Below, in pieces: positions 8,800 to 16,773 of a stretch of 64,000 nt of DNA. Location of the stretch: the NCBI GenBank assembly GCA_036703255.1, contig DATNPL010000200.1:1-64000 (forward strand). Direction: 5' to 3'. The DNA is from Drouetiella sp036703255 (GTDB taxonomy: Bacteria > Cyanobacteriota > Cyanobacteriia > Elainellales > Elainellaceae). The first letter of the stretch is position 1, and each line of letters opens with the position of its first letter. The notes beneath the pieces were generated by a model. The model was not told the origin of the DNA and did not search any database. It saw nothing but the letters and a program-made list of their open reading frames with translations. The position numbers and the translations under genes are program-made.

Positions 8800-9426
8800 C
8801 TAGAGCCGATTTGCCTCTTGACCATAGGCTTGCCAAGCTAGATCTACCAAACCATTCACGATCGCGGCTGCCACAACTGCACCGCCTTTGCGACCTTCAA
8901 TCCGAATATGGGGAATGAGCGAGTCTTTGAGCCGCTCAACGGCCACATCGACTCCTACAAAACCTGCGGGTGTGCCAATGACCAAAGCGGGTTTAATCTC
9001 GTCGGCTTCAATCAGCTCGACTAAAGCAGTCAATGCCGTTTGGGCTTGCCCTACCACAAAGATGCCCTCCGGATAGCGCCGTGCTAAGGTTTCCATGCCC
9101 CAGGCGGCACGGGTTTTATCGCGCTGAGGTCGAGTCAGAGCTTCCATGCTGCAATAGACCGGATTGGCAAACGTACTCTGGATCATGGGTACAATGCCTA
9201 CCTGCACCATAGGCACATCGACAATTATCGTGCTGCGTGCCGCTAACGCAGCAGCCCCGGCCTGCAAGGCTTGATCCGAAAAACGAATCAGGGATTTGTA
9301 CTCAAAATCTGCTGTGGCGTAAATTGCGCGGCGGACAATCTCATATTCAGAAGGTGAGAACGCGTGGTCGCCAATTTCGCTATCAATAATTCTTAAACTT
9401 TGAGCGTCTGTTAAATGCCACTCCAT
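8800..9426 (-). CDS. cobH: Precorrin-8X methylmutase family (CobH/CbiC)
   Basis: A 208-residue enzyme of cobalamin synthesis. The family moves the C11 methyl group of precorrin-8 to C12, giving hydrogenobyrinate. Typical blocks are VDVPMVQVGI, GQAQTALTAL, GTPAGFVGVDVA and GRKGGAVVAAAIVN. At the place where CobH/CbiC carry a catalytic His (IHATADF-like) this protein has Tyr (IYATADFEY, about residue 36). ATG at 9426 is preferred over a GTG two codons upstream because the MEWHLTDAQS start fits homologues. No other cobalamin gene is in the window, and no cobalamin riboswitch was seen upstream. Confidence 0.9.
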   Translation of the reverse strand: MEWHLTDAQSLRIIDSEIGDHAFSPSEYEIVRRAIYATADFEYKSLIRFSDQALQAGAAALAARSTIIVDVPMVQVGIVPMIQSTFANPVYCSMEALTRPQRDKTRAAWGMETLARRYPEGIFVVGQAQTALTALVELIEADEIKPALVIGTPAGFVGVDVAVERLKDSLIPHIRIEGRKGGAVVAAAIVNGLVDLAWQAYGQEANRL

Positions 9427-9648
9427 GACCACCCCAGCTGACTACCCCAACAACACAGTGAGCAGATGTCCTGATCCATTACACTCCAATTGGAGCGAAT
9501 TGAATACTTGAATGCTACTGGACATCATAGCTTTCCTGGGGCACTGCGCTACCCGAAGCTTCTCCTGTCTCAAGCCTTAAAAAGCGACATATTCGACTTT
9601 TAGCGGACTGGATGATTTGCCAGCAATTCCCATTATGAATTTCATATC

Positions 9649-9681
9649 GGGGATTTTGCGCCCACAGGGCGCAAAATCCCC
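9649..9681. repeat. Perfect palindromic hairpin 1, loop ACA
   Basis: GGGGATTTTGCGCCC (9649-9663) pairs over all 15 bases with 9667-9681 around a three-base loop. It could act as a terminator on either strand only weakly, since it has no outer T-run. Its form matches several other hairpins in this window. Confidence 0.7.
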
Positions 9682-9685
9682 CAGC

Positions 9686-9730
9686 AAAGCCTGAAAAAAG
9701 ACCGCCTACGGCGGTCTTTTTTCAGGCTTT
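9686..9730. terminator. Perfect 21-bp hairpin 2, loop TAC, bidirectional terminator form
   Basis: The arm at 9686-9706 pairs without mismatch with 9710-9730 around loop TAC. The inner part is GC-rich (GACCGCC) and flanked by A6/T6 runs, so on each strand it gives a GC stem followed by U-rich sequence. That is the form of a bidirectional intrinsic terminator. It begins four bases after hairpin 1. Confidence 0.75.
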
Positions 9731-9820
9731 GTTTACACCATGAGAATTGCTGATGATTTGCTCGCACGTTGAAAGAAGGCGATCGTCCTATTGGTTAACG
9801 TCTGTATTATCTGTATTAAC

Positions 9821-9853
9821 AGTAATGGGTGGCACGAAGTGCCACCCATTACT
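9821..9853 (-). terminator. Perfect 15-bp hairpin 3, loop GAA
   Basis: AGTAATGGGTGGCAC (9821-9835) pairs fully with 9839-9853 around loop GAA. It lies 32 bases beyond the psb32 stop codon on that gene's downstream side and may end its transcript. Confidence 0.6.
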
Positions 9854-9885
9854 TCCCATATAAAGCGGCTATATCAGAGCCAGGT

Positions 9886-10686
9886 TTAAGTTTCAGAAGT
9901 AGAGGAGGAACCTAACATGGGCGACAGGTAAGCCACTAAAGCCCCCAAGGCAAATCCGGCAAAATTACGAGCTAGGGGCAACCAGTCGGAAGTACGGGTC
10001 ACCACAGGCCCTACGCCAAACGCAATGAACAATATGCCCCACAACGGCGAAAAGATCAGTGCCCACTGCCACGAAAACCCACTGCCATTTCGGGGCTGAG
10101 CCGCAAAGCCAAACACCAGACCGCCGATCGTAGAGGTAATTAAGGTCAAGATCCATTGCTCTCTGGGCAGACCCGGCACCACCTGACAGCCACCCTGCCG
10201 TAAGCAGGTCTTTAACGAATTAAGCGTGTCAATAATGGAGGCATCTTCGCCATTTTCACGCACGTAGAACTGATTGCCGTAGCGAGTTTGCAGCTCAATC
10301 CAGAAAGTACGTGGCAATAGCTCATACAGGGCATCACCCACGCTAAAGCTGAGCAAGTTGCCCCCTCGAGGATCTGCCACCAGCAGCACACTGCGATCGT
10401 CCAGCCCCCAAAAATCTTTCACTGCCCGACCAGGAGTACGGTCAAACTGTGTCAAGACCCTAAGCTTCCAACCTGTTTCTGATTCAAACTGATCCAGGTC
10501 GGTGTCTAATTTTTCTTGCTGTAAGGTGGTAAGAGAATTGGCTAAATCAATGATGTTTGTGCGGCTCTGAGGCAAGAGGTCAGGGTTGTCATAGGCTTGA
10601 GCAGCAGGTGCGATCGCCCAAGTCATCAATGTCAACGCAAAGGCGGCACAGACACCCAACAGTTTTTTTAGAGAAGCTTGTGACAT
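9886..10686 (-). CDS. psb32: Photosystem II repair protein Psb32-like (TPM domain)
   Basis: A 266-residue protein. A signal peptide (MSQASLKKLLGVCAAFALTL, cleavage near AQA-YDN) leads to a TPM domain (about 30-165) with ANSLTTLQQEKLDTDLDQFE and a VLLVADPRGGNLLSFSVG strand. Three hydrophobic segments close the protein (about 185-260). Psb32 is a thylakoid-lumen TPM protein linked to protection and repair of photosystem II. The upstream extension to 10824 has no signal-peptide logic, so I start at ATG 10686. Confidence 0.85.
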   Translation of the reverse strand: MSQASLKKLLGVCAAFALTLMTWAIAPAAQAYDNPDLLPQSRTNIIDLANSLTTLQQEKLDTDLDQFESETGWKLRVLTQFDRTPGRAVKDFWGLDDRSVLLVADPRGGNLLSFSVGDALYELLPRTFWIELQTRYGNQFYVRENGEDASIIDTLNSLKTCLRQGGCQVVPGLPREQWILTLITSTIGGLVFGFAAQPRNGSGFSWQWALIFSPLWGILFIAFGVGPVVTRTSDWLPLARNFAGFALGALVAYLSPMLGSSSTSET

Positions 10687-10820
10687 TGGCGGTATTGAAA
10701 GCGGATTGACGTTATGGGGGAAGAAACAAAATTTGTGAAAAAAGATAAAAACCAATGCGTAATTGTTTACATTTGTTAACTTTAATCTAATATTAACAAT
10801 ACGAGATCCCCCCAACGCCG

Positions 10821-11531
10821 TCAATCTGAATTGCGAGCTGTCCGATCGGTACGACTAGTGCGATCGCCACGACTCAAGGGGGGCACGATCGCGGCTGGAT
10901 TTGATGGGTCAGAGGCTTCGGGATTCCGCGTATTCTCATAGGCGCGATCTAAGGCAGGTTTCTCAGAATAGCGCTCTGCCAGATAATCTTCTTCAGCGTC
11001 GCTTTCTCCAAAGTCGCTTTCCCCAAAGTTGCCTTCCCCAAGGTAGCTCTGCGTCAGGATCGGGCTGCTGCTAGCCGACAGGCGATTTTTGCTGTCCATA
11101 GCATCAGTTGTAGGAAGACGGGACTTTGCTACCGCATGGCGTCCCCCTGAGTGACTTGGGGTAACGGCAGGACGGTTCAAGGAACCCCAAGCAGCTTTCA
11201 CACCCGCTAATAAGCTGCGCGTGTTTTTCTGAGCCTGTTGCGCTTGCCTTTTGGCACCGCTCAGGCTTTGATCGACTTGCTGCACAACTCGCCCAGCGCT
11301 CTGAACCCCTTCGCTGACATCCTCTTTGAGATCTGTGATTTCCAAGCCCGTCAGGCGAATGGCTTCTAGGGTAGGCGGCAGTTCGCGGCTCAGGGTGTCA
11401 AACAACTTTTCCGCACTTCTGGCTGCTCGGGCTAGCTCTCGGAAGGCAGGCAAAGCTGCGACTAAGACCGCAGTGAGGCTAGCCGCAACCAGTAAAATTG
11501 AGAGTCCTAGCCAAAATAGAGGATCTATCAC
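10821..11531 (-). CDS. DUF948-like single-span membrane protein
   Basis: A 236-residue protein with one N-terminal membrane helix (LFWLGLSILLVAASLTAVLV). A helical region follows, of the DUF948 type, with spaced hydrophobics and ITDLKEDVSEGVQSAGRVVQQVDQS (about 65-95). The C-terminal half is disordered and rich in Ser, Glu and Arg, including a short ESDFGESDAEED-like stretch. GTG start, nine bases after the stop of the YtxH gene, which indicates an operon. DUF948 and YtxH proteins are often neighbours; their role, perhaps envelope stress, is unproven. Confidence 0.7.
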   Translation of the reverse strand: MIDPLFWLGLSILLVAASLTAVLVAALPAFRELARAARSAEKLFDTLSRELPPTLEAIRLTGLEITDLKEDVSEGVQSAGRVVQQVDQSLSGAKRQAQQAQKNTRSLLAGVKAAWGSLNRPAVTPSHSGGRHAVAKSRLPTTDAMDSKNRLSASSSPILTQSYLGEGNFGESDFGESDAEEDYLAERYSEKPALDRAYENTRNPEASDPSNPAAIVPPLSRGDRTSRTDRTARNSD

Positions 11532-11540
11532 AAGGGCTGC

Positions 11541-11900
11541 CTACCTCGCGCTGGGATCGTGGGCTGGAGAGTGGGCTTCTGGGCGAGATTCGAGCTGTTC
11601 GATCGCCTGACGCTCTCGCTGGCTGGCTTCGATTCCGGCTGAAAGCGCCTCCCGCAGACGACCCAAAGTGCCTTCCCAGTTTCGCAGGGCGGATTCTGAG
11701 AGGCGATCGGCCTGGATCTGGACGCTGGTGGATAAATCTTCAGCCAGTTCTGGTAAAGCATCTGCGGATTTTTTTAACAGCTGGCGCGTTTCTCGCCCCG
11801 ACTTAGGAGCCAATAACAGCCCTGAGACTGCACCAATTGCTGCCCCCAACAAGATCCCCCCTACAAATATTCCGGATGAACCTGAACGATTTTCTGACAT
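11541..11900 (-). CDS. YtxH domain-containing protein
   Basis: A 119-residue protein. The YtxH core is GIFVGGILLGAAIGAVSGLLLAPKSG, a glycine-rich membrane helix followed by the diagnostic APKSGRETR turn. The remainder is an amphipathic helical tail ending in a polar stretch. It is the first gene of a pair with the DUF948-like gene. Function unknown; YtxH proteins are small general-stress membrane proteins in other bacteria. Confidence 0.8.
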   Translation of the reverse strand: MSENRSGSSGIFVGGILLGAAIGAVSGLLLAPKSGRETRQLLKKSADALPELAEDLSTSVQIQADRLSESALRNWEGTLGRLREALSAGIEASQRERQAIEQLESRPEAHSPAHDPSAR

Positions 11901-12072
11901 GCTTTCAGTCTCTACTTCTCAACATTACGGCGTAACGAATATCAAGCTTTCCGGTACTGTTTTTTTGGCTTTCTGATTTTTTGGCTGGTTTTTGAGCTTT
12001 ATTTAAGGTTTCTCTATTTGAGCTTTATAGAGCCACCGAATCCGCGCCTAGACCAAGATTTTAACTTAGGTT

Positions 12073-12441
12073 TTAGCGCGGCTTCCTGGATTTGCGATGG
12101 CTGCGAGGCTGAGCAGACTGAATATTTGCCGATCGCCCCATTTGACGACGGGTGTACCACTGCCAGATCACTTGGCTGAGTCCCGTCAAAGCCAGCAACT
12201 GCTGCGCTTTTTGAATTTGCAGATCAAGCTGGCGATATTGTCGCCGGAGTTCTTGCGTTCCGGTCTGCCCTTGGGCGATCGCTTCAGGGGCACCCGACAA
12301 AACCCGGTGGGTGTTTTGCTCAGCTATGACTAGAGCATCTGCTGCGGTTGCCCAAATTTTGCTCAACCGCCAAACCCTGCGTGCAGCATAAAGGCAAAGT
12401 AAGGCAATGAGTAGATTTATCGCGATTACAGAGGTTACCAT
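12073..12441 (-). CDS. Small membrane-anchored protein of unknown function
   Basis: A 122-residue protein with one N-terminal hydrophobic helix (SVIAINLLIALLCLYAARRVW). A helical segment with TQELRRQYRQLDLQIQKAQQLL follows, then a strongly basic tail (RSHRKSRKPR). The style is that of small cyanobacterial proteins found beside YtxH/DUF948 genes. It lies 172 bases upstream of the YtxH gene on the same strand. I do not recognise a named family. Confidence 0.6.
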   Translation of the reverse strand: MVTSVIAINLLIALLCLYAARRVWRLSKIWATAADALVIAEQNTHRVLSGAPEAIAQGQTGTQELRRQYRQLDLQIQKAQQLLALTGLSQVIWQWYTRRQMGRSANIQSAQPRSHRKSRKPR

Positions 12442-12685
12442 ACGCGCCCTGCGATTTAGAATGCTGCTTTTAGCAATGTTCAGCTAATCAGAAAGCAGAA
12501 TGATTTTTAGGATGATAGAGCCTTCAGTATTCCCGAAAGGTAAACGCAAAACTCGTGTGGGCATTGGGTTTTGCTCCTCAACACAACCTATACTTATTCT
12601 ACGTACTGATGTAAACGAACCCCATTGAGAGATCCATACCTCTCAATTAGACAATTCAACCAGACAATTTACTCTGCATAAATAC

Positions 12686-15600
12686 TTAATTCACATTATA
12701 GAGAGCCGATAAAATTCCAGCTTCTATCGGATTGCCGATTGCTGAGCTGCTAGTTGCTGAACCGTTAATGGCTGAACTGCCCATGATTAGGGTTTGCAGC
12801 CGTTCAAACTGCCACTGATGTAGAAATTGTTCAGGCTGAGCCGCAATCTCTTGGAGCTGAGCGATTTGGGCGATCGCTGAAGCAACCCTGCCATCCTCAA
12901 GCAATCGGGCTAGCGGATGCTGCCACTGCTGCAAGCAAGCCTGAATCAGCGATCGATCGCGAGGGCTGACCGAATCGGTATCTAGAATGCAGCAGCAATC
13001 CGGTAAGGGTTCGCTACTCTCTAGCGCCTCTAGCCGTAAGCCCTGCCACTCTGTTGCCAAGAGCGGCGGCAGGAGAGAGGGGGCATACTTCTTGCGGGCT
13101 TTGAGCGCTATACCTGCAATTTGACGATCGCTAGCGGGCAAAAACAGATAGAGCTGCTTGAAAAAGGGCTGCACGATCTCCCGATCGATCGGCAGAGCCA
13201 GCTTTAGTCCTGCTTCTGAGTAGTCCACGATTGCTGCCGTGAAAGTTTCTGCCCGGATGGCAGCCCAGCTTTTGTAGGCAGCAGTCAAATCTCGCTGGCT
13301 AGAAGCGCTGAGGCTATGCCAAACGGTTTCACCCAACTGAGCCTGAAGCTGACGCTTCAGATCTTCGGCTTTGAGCGGGGGCTTCTCGGTCAGTAGAGGG
13401 GCGATCGAGGATTCAGGCGTGGGGAGATTTTGAGGATAAGCTTGCCCAATTAACTGCTGATTGAGCCGCTCAACCTGCTGGGTGAGGATGGCAATCTGCT
13501 GATCTTTTTCTGCCAGGTGCTGCTGTTGCTGCTGCACGATTTGCTGCTGTTGAGCCAGCTCTAGCGCCCGTAGGGCAGCTTGGATGAGGTTGAAATATTT
13601 GGGCTGGGAGACATCGACTGTTTCTGCATCCTGCCGCCGTCTGCCCAAAAAGCCCTGACGCTGCTGGGGCTGAACGGCCAGAATTTGTCCGCCTGAATTG
13701 CGAATGCGCAGTTCTTGAGTCTGGGCGATCGCATGAACGCTGCCCACATACTGACGTTTGTTGTAGTAGAACGTTACTCTGGCAACGGCTGCATCCAGAG
13801 TCTCTAGGCTAAAGCAGGGAAGGTCATCGAGGCTCTTAGCCGGGGCTAAGGTTGGCGCGGGGGCGATCGCTGGAGAAATTTCTGGAGCAGCCGCTGGAAT
13901 AGGAGCAACCGCTGGGGCAACCATTTCAAGCTGGGTCACAAATCGGGTTCGGGGTTCCTGCAATCTCGCATGGGCTTGCAAAGGCTTGGCTTCGAGTCGT
14001 TCTGGCTGCTCTGCTCCGGTAGCCAGCCGCACGCCTAGCAGCTCTAGCTCGATATTTTTTGCGCCGTTCCACTCATTAAGCCGCAATCGATAGGCAATGT
14101 CTACCTGGCTAGGCAGCGGATAATATTCTCCCCAGCGCCAAGCGATCGCCTTAATGGGCTGCGACTTGATAGGCTGCGACTTCGATCCGGCTAAACCTTC
14201 CTGCACCAGCGTTACTTTTAAGTGCGCCTGATTGCGCCCGATGGTTTGCTGCTCCAGAATGCGGACGTTAGGCGTCCAAAAGACCGGGTCAGAATTCTCG
14301 ATGCCGCAAGGATGCAGATGATCAATTTGTTCAAACAGCTCTAGAGAGAGTTCCGCCAGATCGGCCTGAACATCGATCGCCACCAGGGGTTTTAGCCAGT
14401 CTGGAGAAAGCTGCTGGTGAGCATAGTCCCGCAGGCGCGATCGCACCGCCTCTAAATTGGCAGCCTCAAAGGTAAAGCCGCCCGCTGCTCGGTGGCCGCC
14501 GAATCGCCCGAGCAGATCGCTGCAAGCCTGAAGCGCCTCAAAGACATTAAATTCGGGAATGCCTCGGGCCGAACCGCGAATTTTGGCAGCTGATTCGGCG
14601 GTTGCTTCTTCATAGGTGCCGATAAACACAGGTACGCCGTAGCGCTCGACCAGACGAGAGGCCACAATACCAATTACGCCATGGTGCCATTCAGGTTGCA
14701 CAATGACTAAAACCCGCTCTTGCTGACTGTCGAACTGCGTTTGCTCACACCAGGCGATCGCTTCTTGCTCGATCAGCTCACATAACCGCTGACGATACTG
14801 GTTGACCTGTTCGCACTGCATCGCCAACTCTAGCGCTTGCCCTTCATCTTCGGTGGTCAGCAACTCAATCACAATCTGTGGGTCAGCCAGCCGCCCGATC
14901 GCATTAATGCGAGGGCCAAGCCGAAAGCCGATCGCCTCCGGTTTTAGCGCCTTCTCACTCCCTAGCCCTGCCACCTGAATCAACGCCTGCACGCCAACAA
15001 TGCGAGACTGAGGCAGCAGCTTTAATCCCCGTCTGACCCACCGCCGATTGACCCCCATGAGCGGAGCCAGGTCAGCGATCGTGCCCAGGGTAAACAGCTC
15101 AATTAAGGGGGTGGTTAAAGCCTGAATTTTGTTGAGGCACTGAGCCAGGCACACCGCCAGGATGTAGGCTACCCCGACTCCAGCCACGCCCCGATAGGGA
15201 GAATTTTCGCGAATCAGCTTGGGGTTGAGGATGGCATTGGCGATCGGCAGCACCTCAGGCAAGTCATGGTGGTCGGTGATAATCACCGTTAGCCCTAGCT
15301 CTCTGGCACGGGCGATCGGCTCATGGGCGGCAATGCCGTTATCTACCGTCAAAATCAGCCGCACGCCTTCCTCATAGAACTCTTCGACAATGCGCCGATT
15401 CATGCCGTAGCCCTCCTGCATACGGCTAGGAATGGCGTAATCGACGATCGCCCCCATGACGCGCAAGGCTCGCAGCAGCAGCGCGGTACTGGTCATGCCG
15501 TCCGCATCATAGTCACCGCAGATGGCGATGGGCTGGCGATGGGCGATGGCGTTAAGCATCAGTTCCAGGGCGATCGGCAAATCAGGAAACTCTTCCATCG

Positions 15601-15799
15601 GCGAGGGCAAGATTTGCGTCTCAGGCTTCAAAAATACCTGAGCTGCCTCGGGGGTATGGATGCCGCGATTGATCAGCACCTGCGTCAGCAAGGGCGGCAG
15701 GTCGCTGGCCTGTGCCAGATAGGTTGCCAAAGCGGACTGGGGCGGCGCAATTTGCCACCGCTGTTGGGGAATCTGAGGAGAAGAGAAGGAACGAGACAC
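12686..15799 (-). CDS. recJ: Single-stranded-DNA exonuclease RecJ, extended
   Basis: A 1037-residue protein. RecJ degrades single-stranded DNA 5' to 3' in recombination and repair. The DHH phosphoesterase domain carries CGDYDADGMTST (about 94-105), TVDNGIAAHE and TDHHDLPE (about 175-182). DHHA1 follows with GRFGGHRAAGGF (about 433-444) and then an OB-fold region. About 400 more residues follow: a Pro/Ala linker, a KRQYVGSVHAI segment, a Gln-rich coiled coil (about 740-785) and a helical end. E. coli RecJ has about 577 residues, so the extension is large. A 14-base tandem repeat lies just before the start. Confidence 0.93.
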   Translation of the reverse strand: MSRSFSSPQIPQQRWQIAPPQSALATYLAQASDLPPLLTQVLINRGIHTPEAAQVFLKPETQILPSPMEEFPDLPIALELMLNAIAHRQPIAICGDYDADGMTSTALLLRALRVMGAIVDYAIPSRMQEGYGMNRRIVEEFYEEGVRLILTVDNGIAAHEPIARARELGLTVIITDHHDLPEVLPIANAILNPKLIRENSPYRGVAGVGVAYILAVCLAQCLNKIQALTTPLIELFTLGTIADLAPLMGVNRRWVRRGLKLLPQSRIVGVQALIQVAGLGSEKALKPEAIGFRLGPRINAIGRLADPQIVIELLTTEDEGQALELAMQCEQVNQYRQRLCELIEQEAIAWCEQTQFDSQQERVLVIVQPEWHHGVIGIVASRLVERYGVPVFIGTYEEATAESAAKIRGSARGIPEFNVFEALQACSDLLGRFGGHRAAGGFTFEAANLEAVRSRLRDYAHQQLSPDWLKPLVAIDVQADLAELSLELFEQIDHLHPCGIENSDPVFWTPNVRILEQQTIGRNQAHLKVTLVQEGLAGSKSQPIKSQPIKAIAWRWGEYYPLPSQVDIAYRLRLNEWNGAKNIELELLGVRLATGAEQPERLEAKPLQAHARLQEPRTRFVTQLEMVAPAVAPIPAAAPEISPAIAPAPTLAPAKSLDDLPCFSLETLDAAVARVTFYYNKRQYVGSVHAIAQTQELRIRNSGGQILAVQPQQRQGFLGRRRQDAETVDVSQPKYFNLIQAALRALELAQQQQIVQQQQQHLAEKDQQIAILTQQVERLNQQLIGQAYPQNLPTPESSIAPLLTEKPPLKAEDLKRQLQAQLGETVWHSLSASSQRDLTAAYKSWAAIRAETFTAAIVDYSEAGLKLALPIDREIVQPFFKQLYLFLPASDRQIAGIALKARKKYAPSLLPPLLATEWQGLRLEALESSEPLPDCCCILDTDSVSPRDRSLIQACLQQWQHPLARLLEDGRVASAIAQIAQLQEIAAQPEQFLHQWQFERLQTLIMGSSAINGSATSSSAIGNPIEAGILSALYNVN

Positions 15800-16138
15800 A
15801 GTTTTAGATTTTGAATTTTAGATTTTGAATTTTAGACCCTGTAGCCCGAGCTAGAGCAGGTCATTTTTTACGGATGAGGTGAGTTGGAAGATGTATAAGA
15901 TGAGACTCTCATCAACCGCTTTACGGAATGCATAGCACTTAGGTGAAGCCGCGATTAGCCGTTTTCTCACGATTCTACTTGCGATCGCGGTATTTAATTC
16001 ACTTTAATGCGTACTTTTGTTCTTCTCAAAATCTTCTCAAAGTCGTTTTAGGGTCAGTGGTATATCATGAGAACCACTGGAGCCGATCGCTTTACTGCGA
16101 ATCAGTAAAGCATTGTAGTAATCACGGAGACCTCCAAC
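15800..16138. other. Intergenic region with a 14-base tandem repeat
   Basis: TTTTAGATTTTGAA occurs twice in tandem (15802-15815 and 15816-15829), followed by half a copy to 15836, directly upstream of recJ. The remainder holds the recJ promoter side and the promoter of the rightward DUF4168 gene. No further gene seen. Confidence 0.6.
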
Positions 16139-16645
16139 ATGCTCAAAAAAATTCTGTCCGGCAGCCTCGTTTGTGCCGCGTTGGCGATCGCCAGCCTTCC
16201 TGTCCAGGCTCAATCTCAGCCAGAGGCCGCTCCTAGCGCTCCATCGGCTGAACAGTCTAGCGAGGTTAGCCCGCAAGAGGTTCAGCAATTTGCTGCCGCA
16301 CTCAAGCAAATGCGATCGATTCACGAATCGGCGCAGACGCAAGCAAACCAAATTATTGAAGCTAAAGGGTTGCCGATTCCTCGGTTCAATGAGATTCTGC
16401 AAAGCCAGCGCCCACAAGCTGATGCACCCGCACCCGCTACTCCCGTTACCGATCAAGAAAAACAGCAGTTTGACCAGGCTTTGACTGAAATTACTCAGCT
16501 CCAGCAAGCGACCGAGCAGAGCATGCAGGAAGCCATCACTACTGCGGGCTTAGCCGTACCGCGCTTTAACCAAATCTTTGCGATCGCCCGTCAAGATCCG
16601 GCTCTGAAGCAGCAAATTGAGCAGGTGTTGCAAAGCGAGTCGTAG
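16139..16645 (+). CDS. Exported DUF4168 protein with two tandem repeats
   Basis: A 168-residue protein with a clean signal peptide (MLKKILSGSLVCAALAIASL, cleavage near VQAQS). The mature part holds two copies of a roughly 55-residue unit of the DUF4168 type. Unit one is VSPQEVQQFAAALKQM to LPIPRFNEIL; unit two is VTDQEKQQFDQALTEI to LAVPRFNQIF. The paired xPRFNxI ends make the duplication plain. The location is probably periplasmic or extracellular; function is unknown. A hairpin follows 37 bases after the stop. Confidence 0.8.
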   Translation: MLKKILSGSLVCAALAIASLPVQAQSQPEAAPSAPSAEQSSEVSPQEVQQFAAALKQMRSIHESAQTQANQIIEAKGLPIPRFNEILQSQRPQADAPAPATPVTDQEKQQFDQALTEITQLQQATEQSMQEAITTAGLAVPRFNQIFAIARQDPALKQQIEQVLQSES

Positions 16646-16681
16646 CGAGTAGGCGATGAGCCTTATTCTATCCGGATAAAC

Positions 16682-16712
16682 ATTGAAAGCCTCGCTCCGC
16701 GAGGCTTTCAAT
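16682..16712. terminator. Perfect 14-bp hairpin, loop TCC
   Basis: ATTGAAAGCCTCGC (16682-16695) pairs fully with 16699-16712 around loop TCC. It stands between the convergent DUF4168 and glycosyltransferase genes and can serve both. It belongs to the three-base-loop hairpin class. Confidence 0.65.
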
Positions 16713-16773
16713 ATTATGTCTCCGAGTTATAGCCCCGGCCTAGCCGCTGTGTAGGCAGCGGTGAAACGACAGT

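Larger units (their letters stand above)
9427..9885. other. Hairpin-rich spacer between cobH and psb32
   Basis: No gene. Three long perfect hairpins lie within 210 bases (listed separately). The first two are flanked by an imperfect outer inverted repeat, CAGCAATTCCCAT at 9621-9633 and ATGAGAATTGCTG at 9740-9752. Both bordering genes are transcribed leftward, so this is the region after psb32 and before cobH. Confidence 0.6.

Noticed and set aside
15323..15814. 163-codon open frame opposite recJ
   Set aside because: Lies within the conserved DHH core of recJ on the other strand; composition is that of an antisense shadow.
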